From: Altererythrobacter epoxidivorans
GTDB taxonomy: Bacteria > Pseudomonadota > Alphaproteobacteria > Sphingomonadales > Sphingomonadaceae
Length of the DNA stretch: 64,000 nucleotides
Assembly (NCBI RefSeq): GCF_001281485.1
Contig: NZ_CP012669.1
Location: 992,001-1,056,000 of the forward strand
Direction: 5' to 3'
In this document: in pieces, positions 42,682-52,142 of the stretch
Layout: each line of letters begins with the position of its first letter
Position numbering within the stretch: the first letter of the stretch is position 1
Position numbers and translations under genes: made by a program
The notes under the pieces: model-generated
Databases searched by the model: none
Seen by the model: only the letters and a program-made list of their open reading frames with translations
Told to the model about the DNA's origin: nothing

Positions 42682-43200
42682 CTATTGCTTTCCCGACTTG
42701 TCGGTCAGGCCTGACAGATAAGTCTCCAGGCGTGTTATGGCGTCGGGAGAGAGCCGGACATTAACGCGGCGTTGGTCTTGCGGGTCGTTCTCCCGCAGGA
42801 CCAAGCCTTCCTGTTGCAAGATTCCCAGCCACCGGAGACCGGTTGTGGGCGGTGCTGCCGAACCGATGCACGCACTCGATACCGAAACGACTTTGCCCCG
42901 CGCATGCGCAATGTAGAGGTCGAGCAGGATATCCCAGGCAGGCTCGCCGAACAGTTCGTAACCACCAATCAGCGGGCTGCGCTGACGGCGATCGGCATAT
43001 AGGCGTTCGGCGCGTTCCAGCAGGGTTGGACCCGCAGTGGCCTGAGTATTCTGGCGTTCGTGTGCGATTTCGCCGTGCGAAGCAACGCCAAGCAGGTCCT
43101 TCGCGATTTGGCTCAGTTGCTCTGCAAGGTCCGCGATCTCGGAACTGAAGCCTTCGGCTCCATTTTCGATCATTATGGACGCAGCATTGCGACCTTCCAC
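42682..43200 (-). CDS. MarR-like winged-helix transcriptional regulator
   Basis: A 172-residue protein starting with GTG at 43200, six bases after GGGGAG; an ATG at 43173 is the alternative. An N-terminal region with a coiled-coil-like helix (EIADLAEQLSQIAKDL) precedes a winged helix: LYIAHARGKVVSVSSACIGSAAPPTTGLRWLGILQQEGLVLRENDPQDQRRVNVRLS. The recognition helix is around APPTTGLRWL. The ligand and target are unknown. It is convergent with eno and has no obvious target gene beside it, apart from the small 71-residue gene and ribH upstream on the same strand. Confidence 0.75.
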   Translation of the reverse strand: MEGRNAASIMIENGAEGFSSEIADLAEQLSQIAKDLLGVASHGEIAHERQNTQATAGPTLLERAERLYADRRQRSPLIGGYELFGEPAWDILLDLYIAHARGKVVSVSSACIGSAAPPTTGLRWLGILQQEGLVLRENDPQDQRRVNVRLSPDAITRLETYLSGLTDKSGKQ

Positions 43201-43321
43201 GCGGCGCTCCCCAATCCGCCCAGCGACGGAAACGCCGTTGAGTCAGAAGATTGATAGGCCCTAGTTAAGCCCTTGGCATTACGTGAGAATGCGTAGTCCA
43301 TGGTCCACGCAAAGCGCACAT

Positions 43322-43537
43322 TCATCCGCTCGATATTTTGAGGTGCTGGATCGCAGCATCGATGTAGGCAGCTGGAATGTGGGCACCCAGATTATCCAGC
43401 TGGGCCATTTGGGTTTCGAGTATGGTCACGATCGGCGCAATACTGCGGCCGTTGTCGGTCGAATGATCGATCATTGTTTTTTCTTGTCCTGTCAGCAAGG
43501 CCGGATCTTCCCCGTCCGGTCCTGCATCAAAAGACAT
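43322..43537 (-). CDS. Small hypothetical protein
   Basis: A 71-residue acidic protein. The RBS GAGG nine bases before the ATG supports the start. MSFDAGPDGEDPALL leads to a helical part (IVTILETQMAQLDNLGAHIPAAYIDAAIQHLKISSG) with a regular hydrophobic spacing. It has no transmembrane segment and no known motif. It is placed between ribH and the MarR-like gene on their strand. Coding status is inferred from the RBS and the amino-acid composition. Confidence 0.5.
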   Translation of the reverse strand: MSFDAGPDGEDPALLTGQEKTMIDHSTDNGRSIAPIVTILETQMAQLDNLGAHIPAAYIDAAIQHLKISSG

Positions 43538-43619
43538 ATCTCAGGCCTCTAATATGAGACAGCCGAGTTTGATCGAAAATCAATCTATCTGATATTGAAA
43601 TCAGGGTCTGCTTTTCCGA

Positions 43620-44042
43620 TTATCCCGCAAACTTCGACTGGAGGTCGAGCAGGGCCATCGCTGCTTTGGCCGCTTCGCCGCCCTTGTCCTTCTGCGCAGC
43701 ATCTGCACGTACGATCGCCTGTTCCTCGCTCTCGACCGTCAAAATGCCGTTGCCAATCGCGATACCGTCCATCGTCAGTGCCATGATTGCGCGTGCGCTT
43801 TCACCGGCGACGATTTCAAAGTGGTAGGTCTCGCCGCGGATAACGACACCGATTGCAACGAAGCCGTCGTATTGCCCGCTCTCGGCTGCAAGTGCGATTG
43901 CCCCCGGGATTTCCAGCGCACCGGGGACGGTTAGAACCTCTACCTCGTGCCCTGCCGCTTCGAGAGCCGAGCGCGCACCTGCGACGAGCATGTCGTTCAG
44001 GTGGGCGTAGAAACGTGCTTCGACGATAAGAAAGCGGGCCAT
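43620..44042 (-). CDS. ribH: 6,7-dimethyl-8-ribityllumazine synthase
   Basis: A 140-residue enzyme that condenses the RibA-derived pyrimidine with the RibB product to lumazine. [34 protein letters not shown] (substrate-binding), and [17 protein letters not shown] with the catalytic histidine are present. It is followed downstream by the small 71-residue gene. It lies 69 bp after ribB; the gap holds a 7-bp hairpin CGAGGCA/TGCCTCG (44060-44078) without a U-run. ribD and ribE are not in the window. Confidence 0.95.
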   Translation of the reverse strand: MARFLIVEARFYAHLNDMLVAGARSALEAAGHEVEVLTVPGALEIPGAIALAAESGQYDGFVAIGVVIRGETYHFEIVAGESARAIMALTMDGIAIGNGILTVESEEQAIVRADAAQKDKGGEAAKAAMALLDLQSKFAG

Positions 44043-44111
44043 TGTTTACCTCATTGTGCCGAGGCAGCGGGTGCCTCGCGATTGGTTTTATTCCGTGACG
44101 ATGCGATGCGT

Positions 44112-45362
44112 TCAGTCCGGGATCGGCATATGGTCGACGATATTGAGGCCGTAGCCCTCGATCGCCACGACATTGGGCTGAGAATTGCTGAGCAGGATCA
44201 TGTCGTGAATATTCAGGTCGGCCAGGATTTGCGAACCGATGCCGACATTGCGGTGTTCGTGGTCGGGCCCGCGGTTGGCGACTTCCGAATAACGCGCGGT
44301 GATCAGGACGATCACGCCTGATCCGTGCTCGCCCACAGCCTTCATCGCGCGCTGCAGGGTCCGCTTGCGTGGGCCAGACTGGCCCAGCAGATCATCGAAA
44401 ATGGAGATCGGGTGTACGCGGGTCAACGTTGGCTCGCCGGGGACGACGTGCCCCTTCTGGATGACATATGCTTCGCTACCATCGACCTTGTTGCGATAGG
44501 TCATCAGCCGCCACTGGCCGCCGTAATCGGATTCGAATGCACGTTCACTGATCCGCTCGACCAGGTGGTCGTTCCGGCTGCGGTACTCGATGAGGTCGCG
44601 GATGGTGCCGATCTTCAGGTCATGCTTGCGAGCAAATGCGATCAGGTCGTCCAGTCGCGCCATCGAACCGTCTTCGTTCATGATCTCGCAAATCACACCC
44701 GAGGGGTTGAGGCCGGCGAGACGCGAAATGTCGACAGCCGCTTCCGTATGGCCGGCGCGAACCAGAACGCCGCCATCGCGAGCAGTCAGGGGGAAAACGT
44801 GGCCAGGGGTCACGATGTCGTCCGGACCCTTCGTGGCGTCGATCGCAACTGACACGGTTCGGGCACGGTCCGCTGCCGAAATGCCGGTCGTCACGCCTTC
44901 TTTTGCCTCGATCGAGGTCGTGAAGGCAGTCTGCATGCTTTCACGATTGTCGCGGCTCATCGGCTGCAACCCGAGCGTTTCGACACGCTTTCGGTCGAGC
45001 GCGAGACAGATCAGTCCCCGGCCATGCGTGGCCATGAAATTGATTGCGGTCGGCGTGGCCATCTGGGCCGGAATGATCAGATCGCCTTCATTCTCGCGAT
45101 CTTCATCATCGACGAGAATGTACATCCGACCATTGCGGGCTTCATCGATGATCTCTTCTATGCCGACCAATGCCGGGCGATCATCGTTATGGAGAAGGAA
45201 GTTTTCCAGCTTCACCAGCGTTTCGTTTGTCGGGTTCCAACTGGCGTCACCGCAATCTCTGAGAGTGTTGGCGTGAAGCCCGGCAGCGCGTGCCAGGCCA
45301 GCGCGGGTCATACTGCCCGATGTGACGAGATCGCGGACTTTATCGATGATGTTTGTGCTCAT
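44112..45362 (-). CDS. ribB: HTH-fused 3,4-dihydroxy-2-butanone-4-phosphate synthase with RibX domain
   Basis: A 416-residue fusion from the ATG at 45362. Residues about 17-54 form a XRE-like helix-turn-helix (SMTRAGLARAAGLHANTLRD ... NETLVKLENFL). RibB follows with DDEDRENEGDL at 85-95, THGRGLICLAL and GHTEAAVDISRLAGL, the Mg and substrate residues. The C-terminal part (about 275-416) looks like GTP cyclohydrolase II, but the zinc-binding Cys triad (GECLTGD/C..C) is absent, so it is a degenerate RibX. The enzyme makes the four-carbon unit of riboflavin. The HTH suggests autoregulation at the TGTGAT repeats directly upstream. Confidence 0.9.
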   Translation of the reverse strand: MSTNIIDKVRDLVTSGSMTRAGLARAAGLHANTLRDCGDASWNPTNETLVKLENFLLHNDDRPALVGIEEIIDEARNGRMYILVDDEDRENEGDLIIPAQMATPTAINFMATHGRGLICLALDRKRVETLGLQPMSRDNRESMQTAFTTSIEAKEGVTTGISAADRARTVSVAIDATKGPDDIVTPGHVFPLTARDGGVLVRAGHTEAAVDISRLAGLNPSGVICEIMNEDGSMARLDDLIAFARKHDLKIGTIRDLIEYRSRNDHLVERISERAFESDYGGQWRLMTYRNKVDGSEAYVIQKGHVVPGEPTLTRVHPISIFDDLLGQSGPRKRTLQRAMKAVGEHGSGVIVLITARYSEVANRGPDHEHRNVGIGSQILADLNIHDMILLSNSQPNVVAIEGYGLNIVDHMPIPD

Positions 45363-45373
45363 AGGCGCCAATT

Positions 45374-45423
45374 ATCACATCAAAATGTGATTGGGAAGCG
45401 TGTGAATGTGATTTGGAGTGTGA

Positions 45424-45424
<1 letters not shown>
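45374..45424. promoter_or_regulatory. TGTGAT repeat array upstream of ribB
   Basis: A perfect palindrome ATCACAT-CAAA-ATGTGAT spans 45374-45391. Further direct copies of TGTGAT start at 45407 and 45419, giving spacings of 21 and 12 bp, with a near copy TGTGAA at 45401. The last copy shares its final base with the 3' CCA of tRNA-Lys. The array lies 12 to 62 bp before the ribB ATG and no FMN riboswitch is present. Confidence 0.55.
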
Positions 45425-45499
<75 letters not shown>

Positions 45500-45605
45500 A
45501 CTCGCCGAAGATCACATCGGCCTCGATCATCAGCAGCGGTGTGCCGCTTCCGACTCGGGAGGCGCTGCATATAACGCCGATTTCGCCAAAGAAAAGGCCG
45601 CTTTG

Positions 45606-45983
45606 TCAGTCAGTGCGATTTTCTGCCCTGACTGCGCGCAAAAGAGGCTGTTTGAGGGTGATTTCGGATTCAAACCGGTCGTGAATGGCTGGCGAAAGCT
45701 CCGCCAGGCCTTCCTCGACGAGTTTGGATGCCAGTCGCAGTGCCTGGCTCTGCTCGATCTCCATGATCTTGTGCAACTGCCGCAGCGAAGTGCTCTCACC
45801 GGCAAGCTGTCGGTTGCCGACTGCCGTGATGAGTTCACCGATTGCACCGTCGTCGACCACGGACATAAGGGTTGGCTTGATGGGCCGGGTTGCGCGCACG
45901 ATCGAGCGCATTGAGGATAGCAGCAAGCCGAATGGGCGCGCGATCTTTGCAGTATTGGACACCAGGTGATTCCGTTGCGACAC
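45606..45983 (-). CDS. Orphan winged-helix protein
   Basis: A 125-residue protein from a GTG at 45983; ATGs at 45911 and 45866 are possible starts. The C-terminal half, GESTSLRQLHKIMEIEQSQALRLASKLVEEGLAELSP, forms a MarR-like recognition segment. It aligns by eye with the MarR-like protein encoded at 42682, though without strong identity. The N-terminal part is basic and poorly structured, so the shorter start may be the true one. It could also be a degraded regulator. It lies between tRNA-Lys and rodA on the same strand. The 171-bp gap before rodA holds nothing recognised beyond a loose 7-bp inverted repeat. Confidence 0.45.
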   Translation of the reverse strand: MSQRNHLVSNTAKIARPFGLLLSSMRSIVRATRPIKPTLMSVVDDGAIGELITAVGNRQLAGESTSLRQLHKIMEIEQSQALRLASKLVEEGLAELSPAIHDRFESEITLKQPLLRAVRAENRTD

Positions 45984-46154
45984 GAAGTTCGGCGGCAGAT
46001 GGGGGGCCGCAGTATTTCTCGTTTTCAGCGAAGCAGGCCGTTGGCCGTGAACCCGTCTTTGCGGGATTTATGCGCGACACGCCTGAGCGTTTATGTTCTG
46101 CGCGCCGAATAGAGAAATCACGGTTAATGGAAAGTCGCCTATTCGGGGGACAGG

Positions 46155-47273
46155 CTAGGCTGACAAGCCGCTGTGCGGGGCCTCCCGGTTCCAGCGGTTG
46201 ACCATCATCAGAACGCCGATGCAGATCATATTGGTCATCATCGAGGATCCACCGTGGCTCATGAAGGGCAAGGGAATGCCCACAACCGGGGCAAGTCCCA
46301 TGACCATCATCAGGTTCACTGCAACGTAGAAGAAGATGGTCGCGGTCATGCCAATGGCCAGCAGCCGTGCGAAACGGTCATTGGACTTGCGCGCAACGCC
46401 AAGGCCCCAACCAAGGATCATTGCAAAGATCCCTATGACGACGAAGCCGCCGATCAGTCCCCATTCTTCCGCCATTGTCGCAAACACGAAGTCGGTGTGA
46501 GGTTCCGGCAAATATTGCAGGTGGCTTTGCGAACCTTCGTTGAAACCTTTGCCGGTGATGCCGCCCGAGCCAATCGCAATCTTCGACTGCGTGATGTGAT
46601 AGCCGGCTCCCAGGGGGTCGCTTTCCGGGTCCATGAAAGTCGTAACGCGGCGCTGCTGGTATTCCTGCAGTCCGAAGAAGAAGGCGAGAGGGGCGGCGAT
46701 CAATCCGGCGCCTCCGGCCATCAGGAACCATCGCATCGGCAGGCCGGCCATGAACATGACGACTGCGCCCCCGAAGCCGATCGCGAGCGCCGTGCCGAGG
46801 TCAGGCTGTAGCAGCACCAAAGCCATCGGTATGCCGATCAGGACGCCTGCAGGGATCAACGATCTCCACGTGCCGATCAGTCCAACTGGCAGGGTATCGT
46901 AGAACCGCGCAAGTGTCAGGACGATAACCGGCTTCATCAATTCGGAAGGCTGCAATTGCATGAAGCCGAGGTTGAGCCATCGTTGGCTGCCACCTCCGAC
47001 GAAACCTATTGCTTCCACCGCGACGAGCAGCAGCACAACGCCGATGTAGGCGGGATAGGCCATGAAGGTGACGAATACCCGGGGCATATTGGCGATGATC
47101 ACCGCAGCGACCATGAATACGGCGAAGCGTATCAGGTGAGAAATCGCAAACGGTTGCCACGATCCACCGGCAGCAGAATAGAGGACGAGCGCACCGAAAC
47201 CGACCAGCACGAAAAGCGGGATCAGCATCTGCCAAGGCTGGCGAGCGATCGGGGCGGGTACGATCCCGTTCAT
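46155..47273 (-). CDS. rodA: Peptidoglycan glycosyltransferase RodA
   Basis: A 372-residue SEDS-family membrane enzyme that polymerises lipid II during lateral wall elongation. About ten hydrophobic helices are present. The SEDS marks are PSELMKPVIVLTLARFYD, LLQPDLGTALAIGFGG with the catalytic Asp, HTDFVFATMAEEWG, and the C-terminal GIPLPFMSHGGSSMMTNM. It starts four bases into the end of mrdA, completing the order mreB-mreC-mreD-mrdA-rodA. It works with PBP2 as a pair. Confidence 0.96.
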   Translation of the reverse strand: MNGIVPAPIARQPWQMLIPLFVLVGFGALVLYSAAGGSWQPFAISHLIRFAVFMVAAVIIANMPRVFVTFMAYPAYIGVVLLLVAVEAIGFVGGGSQRWLNLGFMQLQPSELMKPVIVLTLARFYDTLPVGLIGTWRSLIPAGVLIGIPMALVLLQPDLGTALAIGFGGAVVMFMAGLPMRWFLMAGGAGLIAAPLAFFFGLQEYQQRRVTTFMDPESDPLGAGYHITQSKIAIGSGGITGKGFNEGSQSHLQYLPEPHTDFVFATMAEEWGLIGGFVVIGIFAMILGWGLGVARKSNDRFARLLAIGMTATIFFYVAVNLMMVMGLAPVVGIPLPFMSHGGSSMMTNMICIGVLMMVNRWNREAPHSGLSA

Positions 47274-49435
47274 TGCGAAGCCGATGGTGTCGGCGCGGAT
47301 GCAGGTGCGGCCCGGCTCGTTGCAGGTGCCGGCTCTGCCACCAGCGGGCTTCCATTGTTTGTCGCCGCGCCGTCCGCTGGTGCTGTCGATCCTGGCGCGC
47401 TTGGTGACCCGGAGGGCGTCGGATCGGGGCGCGGGGTCACCGCGTCTTGCGCGATGGCTTCCGGTTGTGCGGCAGCCGCGCGCGCCTCGGCTTCGACCTG
47501 GTCGAAAATATCTTCGTCCCTGCGGGGCGGTGCGCCCACGGTTTCACCTGCTGCAGCGGCATAGGCGCGGTACTTTGCATCAAGCCGTTGCTGCGCAGTA
47601 CCACCCCATTGCTTTTCTAGCGCATGGAGCGCCTCCATCCCTTTTGCAGGATCGAACATGAAGGTCATCACGTCGCGTGCGATCGGATAGGCCGCGCCCG
47701 AGCCACCACCATGTTCAATGACGACCGCCCCTGCATACTTGGGCTTGTCGTATGGCGCGAAGAATATGAAGAGCCCGTGGTCGCGGTACTTCCACGGTCC
47801 GCTCTTACCGTCCGATATGTTCAGGCCCACCACCTGTGCAGTGCCGGTTTTCCCTGCGATCAGTACATCGTCAATCGGAAGGCGGGCACGACCTGCCGTG
47901 CCGGGACCGTTGACGACATCGCTCATCGCTTTGCGGACATATTCGACCTGATCGGTCGGGAAGTCGATCTCGTTGAAGCCCTTGGGCTTAGTATTGAGAG
48001 TAAGGCGCGGCATGACGTGGTGGCCGGTCGCAATGCGAGAGGCCATGACTGCCAACTGCAGCGGACTGGCGAGCATGTAGCCTTGCCCGATCGTGGCGTT
48101 GACCGTGTCGAACGCCTGCCATTCGCGGTCGTATTTTTTCTTTTTCCAGGCGGGATCGGGAACGGTGCCATAGAACTGGCTAGTCACGGGCAGGGGGAAT
48201 TCCTGCCCCATGCCGCAACGACGGGCCATTTCGGCAATCGGTTCCATCCCGACGCGTTGTGCCATGGCGTAGAAATAGACATCGCAGCTCTGGTAGATGC
48301 CCTTGGCCATATCGACCGCGCCGTGCCCGCGGCGGTTCCAGCAACCGAAGACGCGGTTACCGACGCGAAGACCGCCTCCACAGAACACGGTCTCGTGCGG
48401 GTCGATGCCTTGCGACATCAGCGCCATGGATACCATCGGCTTCACGGTCGAGCCGGGCGGATAAAGACCCTTTAGCACCTTGTTGCGCAGCGGCACGCGG
48501 TCGTCGTCTCGCAGCATCGAATATTCGACCGAGCCGATACCGTCGGAAAAGCTGTTCGGGTCGAAGCTCGGCATGGATGCCATGCAAAGCAGGTCGCCAC
48601 TGTCGCAGTCCATGACCACTACCGAGCCGCTTTCGAGGCCCAAGCGACGTGCGGCGTAATCTTGCAGCGGCCCGTCAATCGTCAGCCTGACGGGATCGCC
48701 CTGAACATCTTCGCGTGTCTCGAGGTCGCGGATGATGCGCCCCGACGCAGTCACTTCGACGCGGCGAGCACCTGGAACGCCGCGGAGCGTCTGTTCGAAC
48801 TGTTTTTCGAGCCCGTCCTTCCCGATTTTATAGCCAGGCGTAACGAGCAGGGGATTGCGGTCAGCCTCATATTCCTCGGCAGAGGCTGCGCCTACGTATC
48901 CTATCAGGTGTCCGACAGCCGGGCCGGTGGGATAATAGCGAGAGAAGCCTCTCTGCGGGACGACGCCCTGCATATCGGGCAAGCGCACACTGACGGCGGC
49001 GAACTGGTCGTAAGCAAGCCCGCTCGCAACCTCGACTGGCTGGAACCCGCGCGCATCTGCGACACGCCGCTTGATATCGGCAACCTTGTCCGCCTGCAGG
49101 TCCAGCAGTTTTCCGAGGTTTTCGATCACCGCATTGGGATTGTTCAACCGTTCGGGAATGACATCGACGCGGAAATCCGCCCTGTTCGATGCCAGTGGTG
49201 CTCCATTGCGGTCGAGGATCCAGCCCCGACGCGGCGGGATCAGGGTCAGGTTGACGCGATTGCTTTCGGATTCGGTGCGATACTTTTCGTTCTCGGCAAT
49301 CGCGAGATATCCCATGCGGACAGCGAGGAGCGCGCCAATGCCGCCCATGCCCGAACCGATCACGAAACTGCGACGGTCGAATGCATTCTTGAGGGTGGAC
49401 GCCGTGATGAGCGGCCTGGAGCGGCGGAGGGGCAT
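47270..49435 (-). CDS. mrdA: Penicillin-binding protein 2 (elongasome transpeptidase)
   Basis: A 721-residue class B PBP from the ATG at 49435, which shares one base with the mreD stop. A membrane anchor (about residues 30-47) precedes the dimerisation domain. The transpeptidase has STVKP with the catalytic Ser, and the KTG triad in AGKTGTAQVVG. The last 90 residues form a long Pro/Ala/Ser-rich, low-complexity tail (after TVGAPPRRDEDIFDQ), longer than usual. A longer frame into mreD is not used. It cross-links peptidoglycan in the periplasm with RodA. Confidence 0.95.
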   Translation of the reverse strand: MPLRRSRPLITASTLKNAFDRRSFVIGSGMGGIGALLAVRMGYLAIAENEKYRTESESNRVNLTLIPPRRGWILDRNGAPLASNRADFRVDVIPERLNNPNAVIENLGKLLDLQADKVADIKRRVADARGFQPVEVASGLAYDQFAAVSVRLPDMQGVVPQRGFSRYYPTGPAVGHLIGYVGAASAEEYEADRNPLLVTPGYKIGKDGLEKQFEQTLRGVPGARRVEVTASGRIIRDLETREDVQGDPVRLTIDGPLQDYAARRLGLESGSVVVMDCDSGDLLCMASMPSFDPNSFSDGIGSVEYSMLRDDDRVPLRNKVLKGLYPPGSTVKPMVSMALMSQGIDPHETVFCGGGLRVGNRVFGCWNRRGHGAVDMAKGIYQSCDVYFYAMAQRVGMEPIAEMARRCGMGQEFPLPVTSQFYGTVPDPAWKKKKYDREWQAFDTVNATIGQGYMLASPLQLAVMASRIATGHHVMPRLTLNTKPKGFNEIDFPTDQVEYVRKAMSDVVNGPGTAGRARLPIDDVLIAGKTGTAQVVGLNISDGKSGPWKYRDHGLFIFFAPYDKPKYAGAVVIEHGGGSGAAYPIARDVMTFMFDPAKGMEALHALEKQWGGTAQQRLDAKYRAYAAAAGETVGAPPRRDEDIFDQVEAEARAAAAQPEAIAQDAVTPRPDPTPSGSPSAPGSTAPADGAATNNGSPLVAEPAPATSRAAPASAPTPSASQ

Positions 49436-49992
49436 CAGCCGACCTTCCGCAGGCGGAGCAGCCGCATCCGGTCGAACCACGCGACGAGGCGCGCGATGAT
49501 CGGATAGATGAGAATGGACAAAAGCACTTGTGGTCCGGCGGCGACGATGTGGTTGATCGAGGGCGATGTGCCCGAGAAAGCTAGCTGCAGGAAGAGATAG
49601 CCGATGGCGATTAGACCTGCGGTTAACCAGTCCTGCCAGAATCCCCGCCAAGGGTAACGGGATTCAAACAGCTCGACCACGATCATGGTGATCGACCAGA
49701 GGAAGATAGCGCTGCCGAATGGCTGTCCGCTGAAGAGGTCGTCGAATGCACCGAGGGGGAGCCCGGCCCATAGCGGCAGCAGGCCCGGCCGCATGAGACG
49801 CCAGCCCAGGAACAGCATGAATCCGATGGGCGGAATGATCGGCATGACACCTGCAATAGGCAGGACCGGCAGGATCGATCCCAGCATGATGGTGAGAGCA
49901 GGGACGGTGTAGACGAGAAGGGGGGCATGGTCGCGATTGATGCGCCGACCATATTGGTCCGCACGTGACCGGGGGTTGATACGCTGGATCAC
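49435..49992 (-). CDS. mreD: Rod shape-determining protein MreD
   Basis: A 185-residue inner-membrane protein with about five hydrophobic helices, including VYTVPALTIMLGSILPVLPI and LLSILIYPIIARLVAWF. The motif PIIPPIGFMLFLGWRLMRPGLLPLWAGLPLGAFDDLFSGQPFGSAIFLWSIT matches MreD. It links MreC to the elongasome. Its ATG overlaps the mreC stop by four bases and its stop overlaps the mrdA start, so the five genes are translationally coupled. Confidence 0.9.
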   Translation of the reverse strand: MIQRINPRSRADQYGRRINRDHAPLLVYTVPALTIMLGSILPVLPIAGVMPIIPPIGFMLFLGWRLMRPGLLPLWAGLPLGAFDDLFSGQPFGSAIFLWSITMIVVELFESRYPWRGFWQDWLTAGLIAIGYLFLQLAFSGTSPSINHIVAAGPQVLLSILIYPIIARLVAWFDRMRLLRLRKVG

Positions 49993-50894
49993 TCCTGCGC
50001 GTCTCCTTCCCCGAGCACTTCTTCCTGCGGAGTAGATGCGCCACTGACTGCTTCGGGCTGCCAGATTGGTTCGACGGATACGAAATCTGCCGATGCGGGG
50101 TCGGAGACGAGATGCGCAACGCCGCCGTCATTTGTGACCTCGTCGACGATCGCGACTGCGACACCCGGGCGATAAAAACCACCGGCTCCACTGGTCACGA
50201 AAAGATCGCCCTTTTCGATGGGGTTGATGCCGAGATTGATCAGGCGGATACGAAGTTTTCCATCGCCACGTCCTTCTGCGAAGGCGACCGTATCATCTTT
50301 CGCCCGGCGGACCGGGAGCACGCTCTCGCTGTCGGTCAGCAAGAGGACGCGGGAAGAGCTGCTACCTACTTCGAGGATGCGCCCCACGACACCGCGAGCA
50401 CTGCGTACGGGCATGCCGACAGCAACACCGTCGGATCGTCCGGCGCCCAAATATGCAAAGCGGCGCGGGCTGGAGGATGTGGAACCGACGAGGCGAGCAA
50501 CGACAACCGGTTCGACCTCCTTGTCTTTCAGCCCGAGCAAACCCTTGAGCCGCACGTTTTCCTGTTCGGTAGCGGCGGCTTCGGCGAGCTTGATCCTCGC
50601 CAGTTCGAGTTCGTCACGAAGGGCCGCATTCTTGCTGCCGGCGCGCCAGTAGGCGGCAATCGTGTCGAAGACATTGCTGGTTCCGCTGCGTGCAGTGGCT
50701 GTTGCCTGTCCGGCCGGCTCGACCACGTCGCTCGCTGTGCCGCGCAGCCCACTGAAGGCACCGGGGTTCCACAGCGAAACGGCGAGCAGGATAGCGCCTA
50801 TCACCGCGCCGATGGCGGCGACGACATAGCCGGTAAAGACCGAAAATTGCGCTCTTCGCGAATGGCCCGAGCGCCTGGACGAAATAGGCGCCAC
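49989..50894 (-). CDS. mreC: Rod shape-determining protein MreC
   Basis: A 301-residue bitopic protein. An N-terminal helix (VFTGYVVAAIGAVIGAILLAV) anchors it; a coiled coil (AALRDELELARIKLAEAAATEQENVRLKGLLG) leads to two beta domains with ARLVGSTSSSPRRFAYLGAGRSDGV and GRILEVGSSSSRVLLLTD. It forms the periplasmic scaffold that controls PBP2. It begins 13 bp after mreB and overlaps mreD by four bases. The length matches alphaproteobacterial relatives. Confidence 0.95.
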   Translation of the reverse strand: MAPISSRRSGHSRRAQFSVFTGYVVAAIGAVIGAILLAVSLWNPGAFSGLRGTASDVVEPAGQATATARSGTSNVFDTIAAYWRAGSKNAALRDELELARIKLAEAAATEQENVRLKGLLGLKDKEVEPVVVARLVGSTSSSPRRFAYLGAGRSDGVAVGMPVRSARGVVGRILEVGSSSSRVLLLTDSESVLPVRRAKDDTVAFAEGRGDGKLRIRLINLGINPIEKGDLFVTSGAGGFYRPGVAVAIVDEVTNDGGVAHLVSDPASADFVSVEPIWQPEAVSGASTPQEEVLGEGDAQE

Positions 50895-50907
50895 GCGCTG
50901 AACCCCC

Positions 50908-51951
<1,044 letters not shown>

Positions 51952-52142
51952 TTAGATGTCTGTTCCATGGATGGGGGGAGGCGCTGGCCGCGCTTCCATG
52001 CGACCTCTACGACCCGGTTGTGACTGGATGGAGCGTCTCTAACGAAAGCGACGCGAAAAGGCCAAAATATTTTGTTGAGCGAATGGCCTATTTTCCACTG
52101 TCCGCCTCGAAATTGCGGCGCATTGACGCTAGCATGAGGCAA

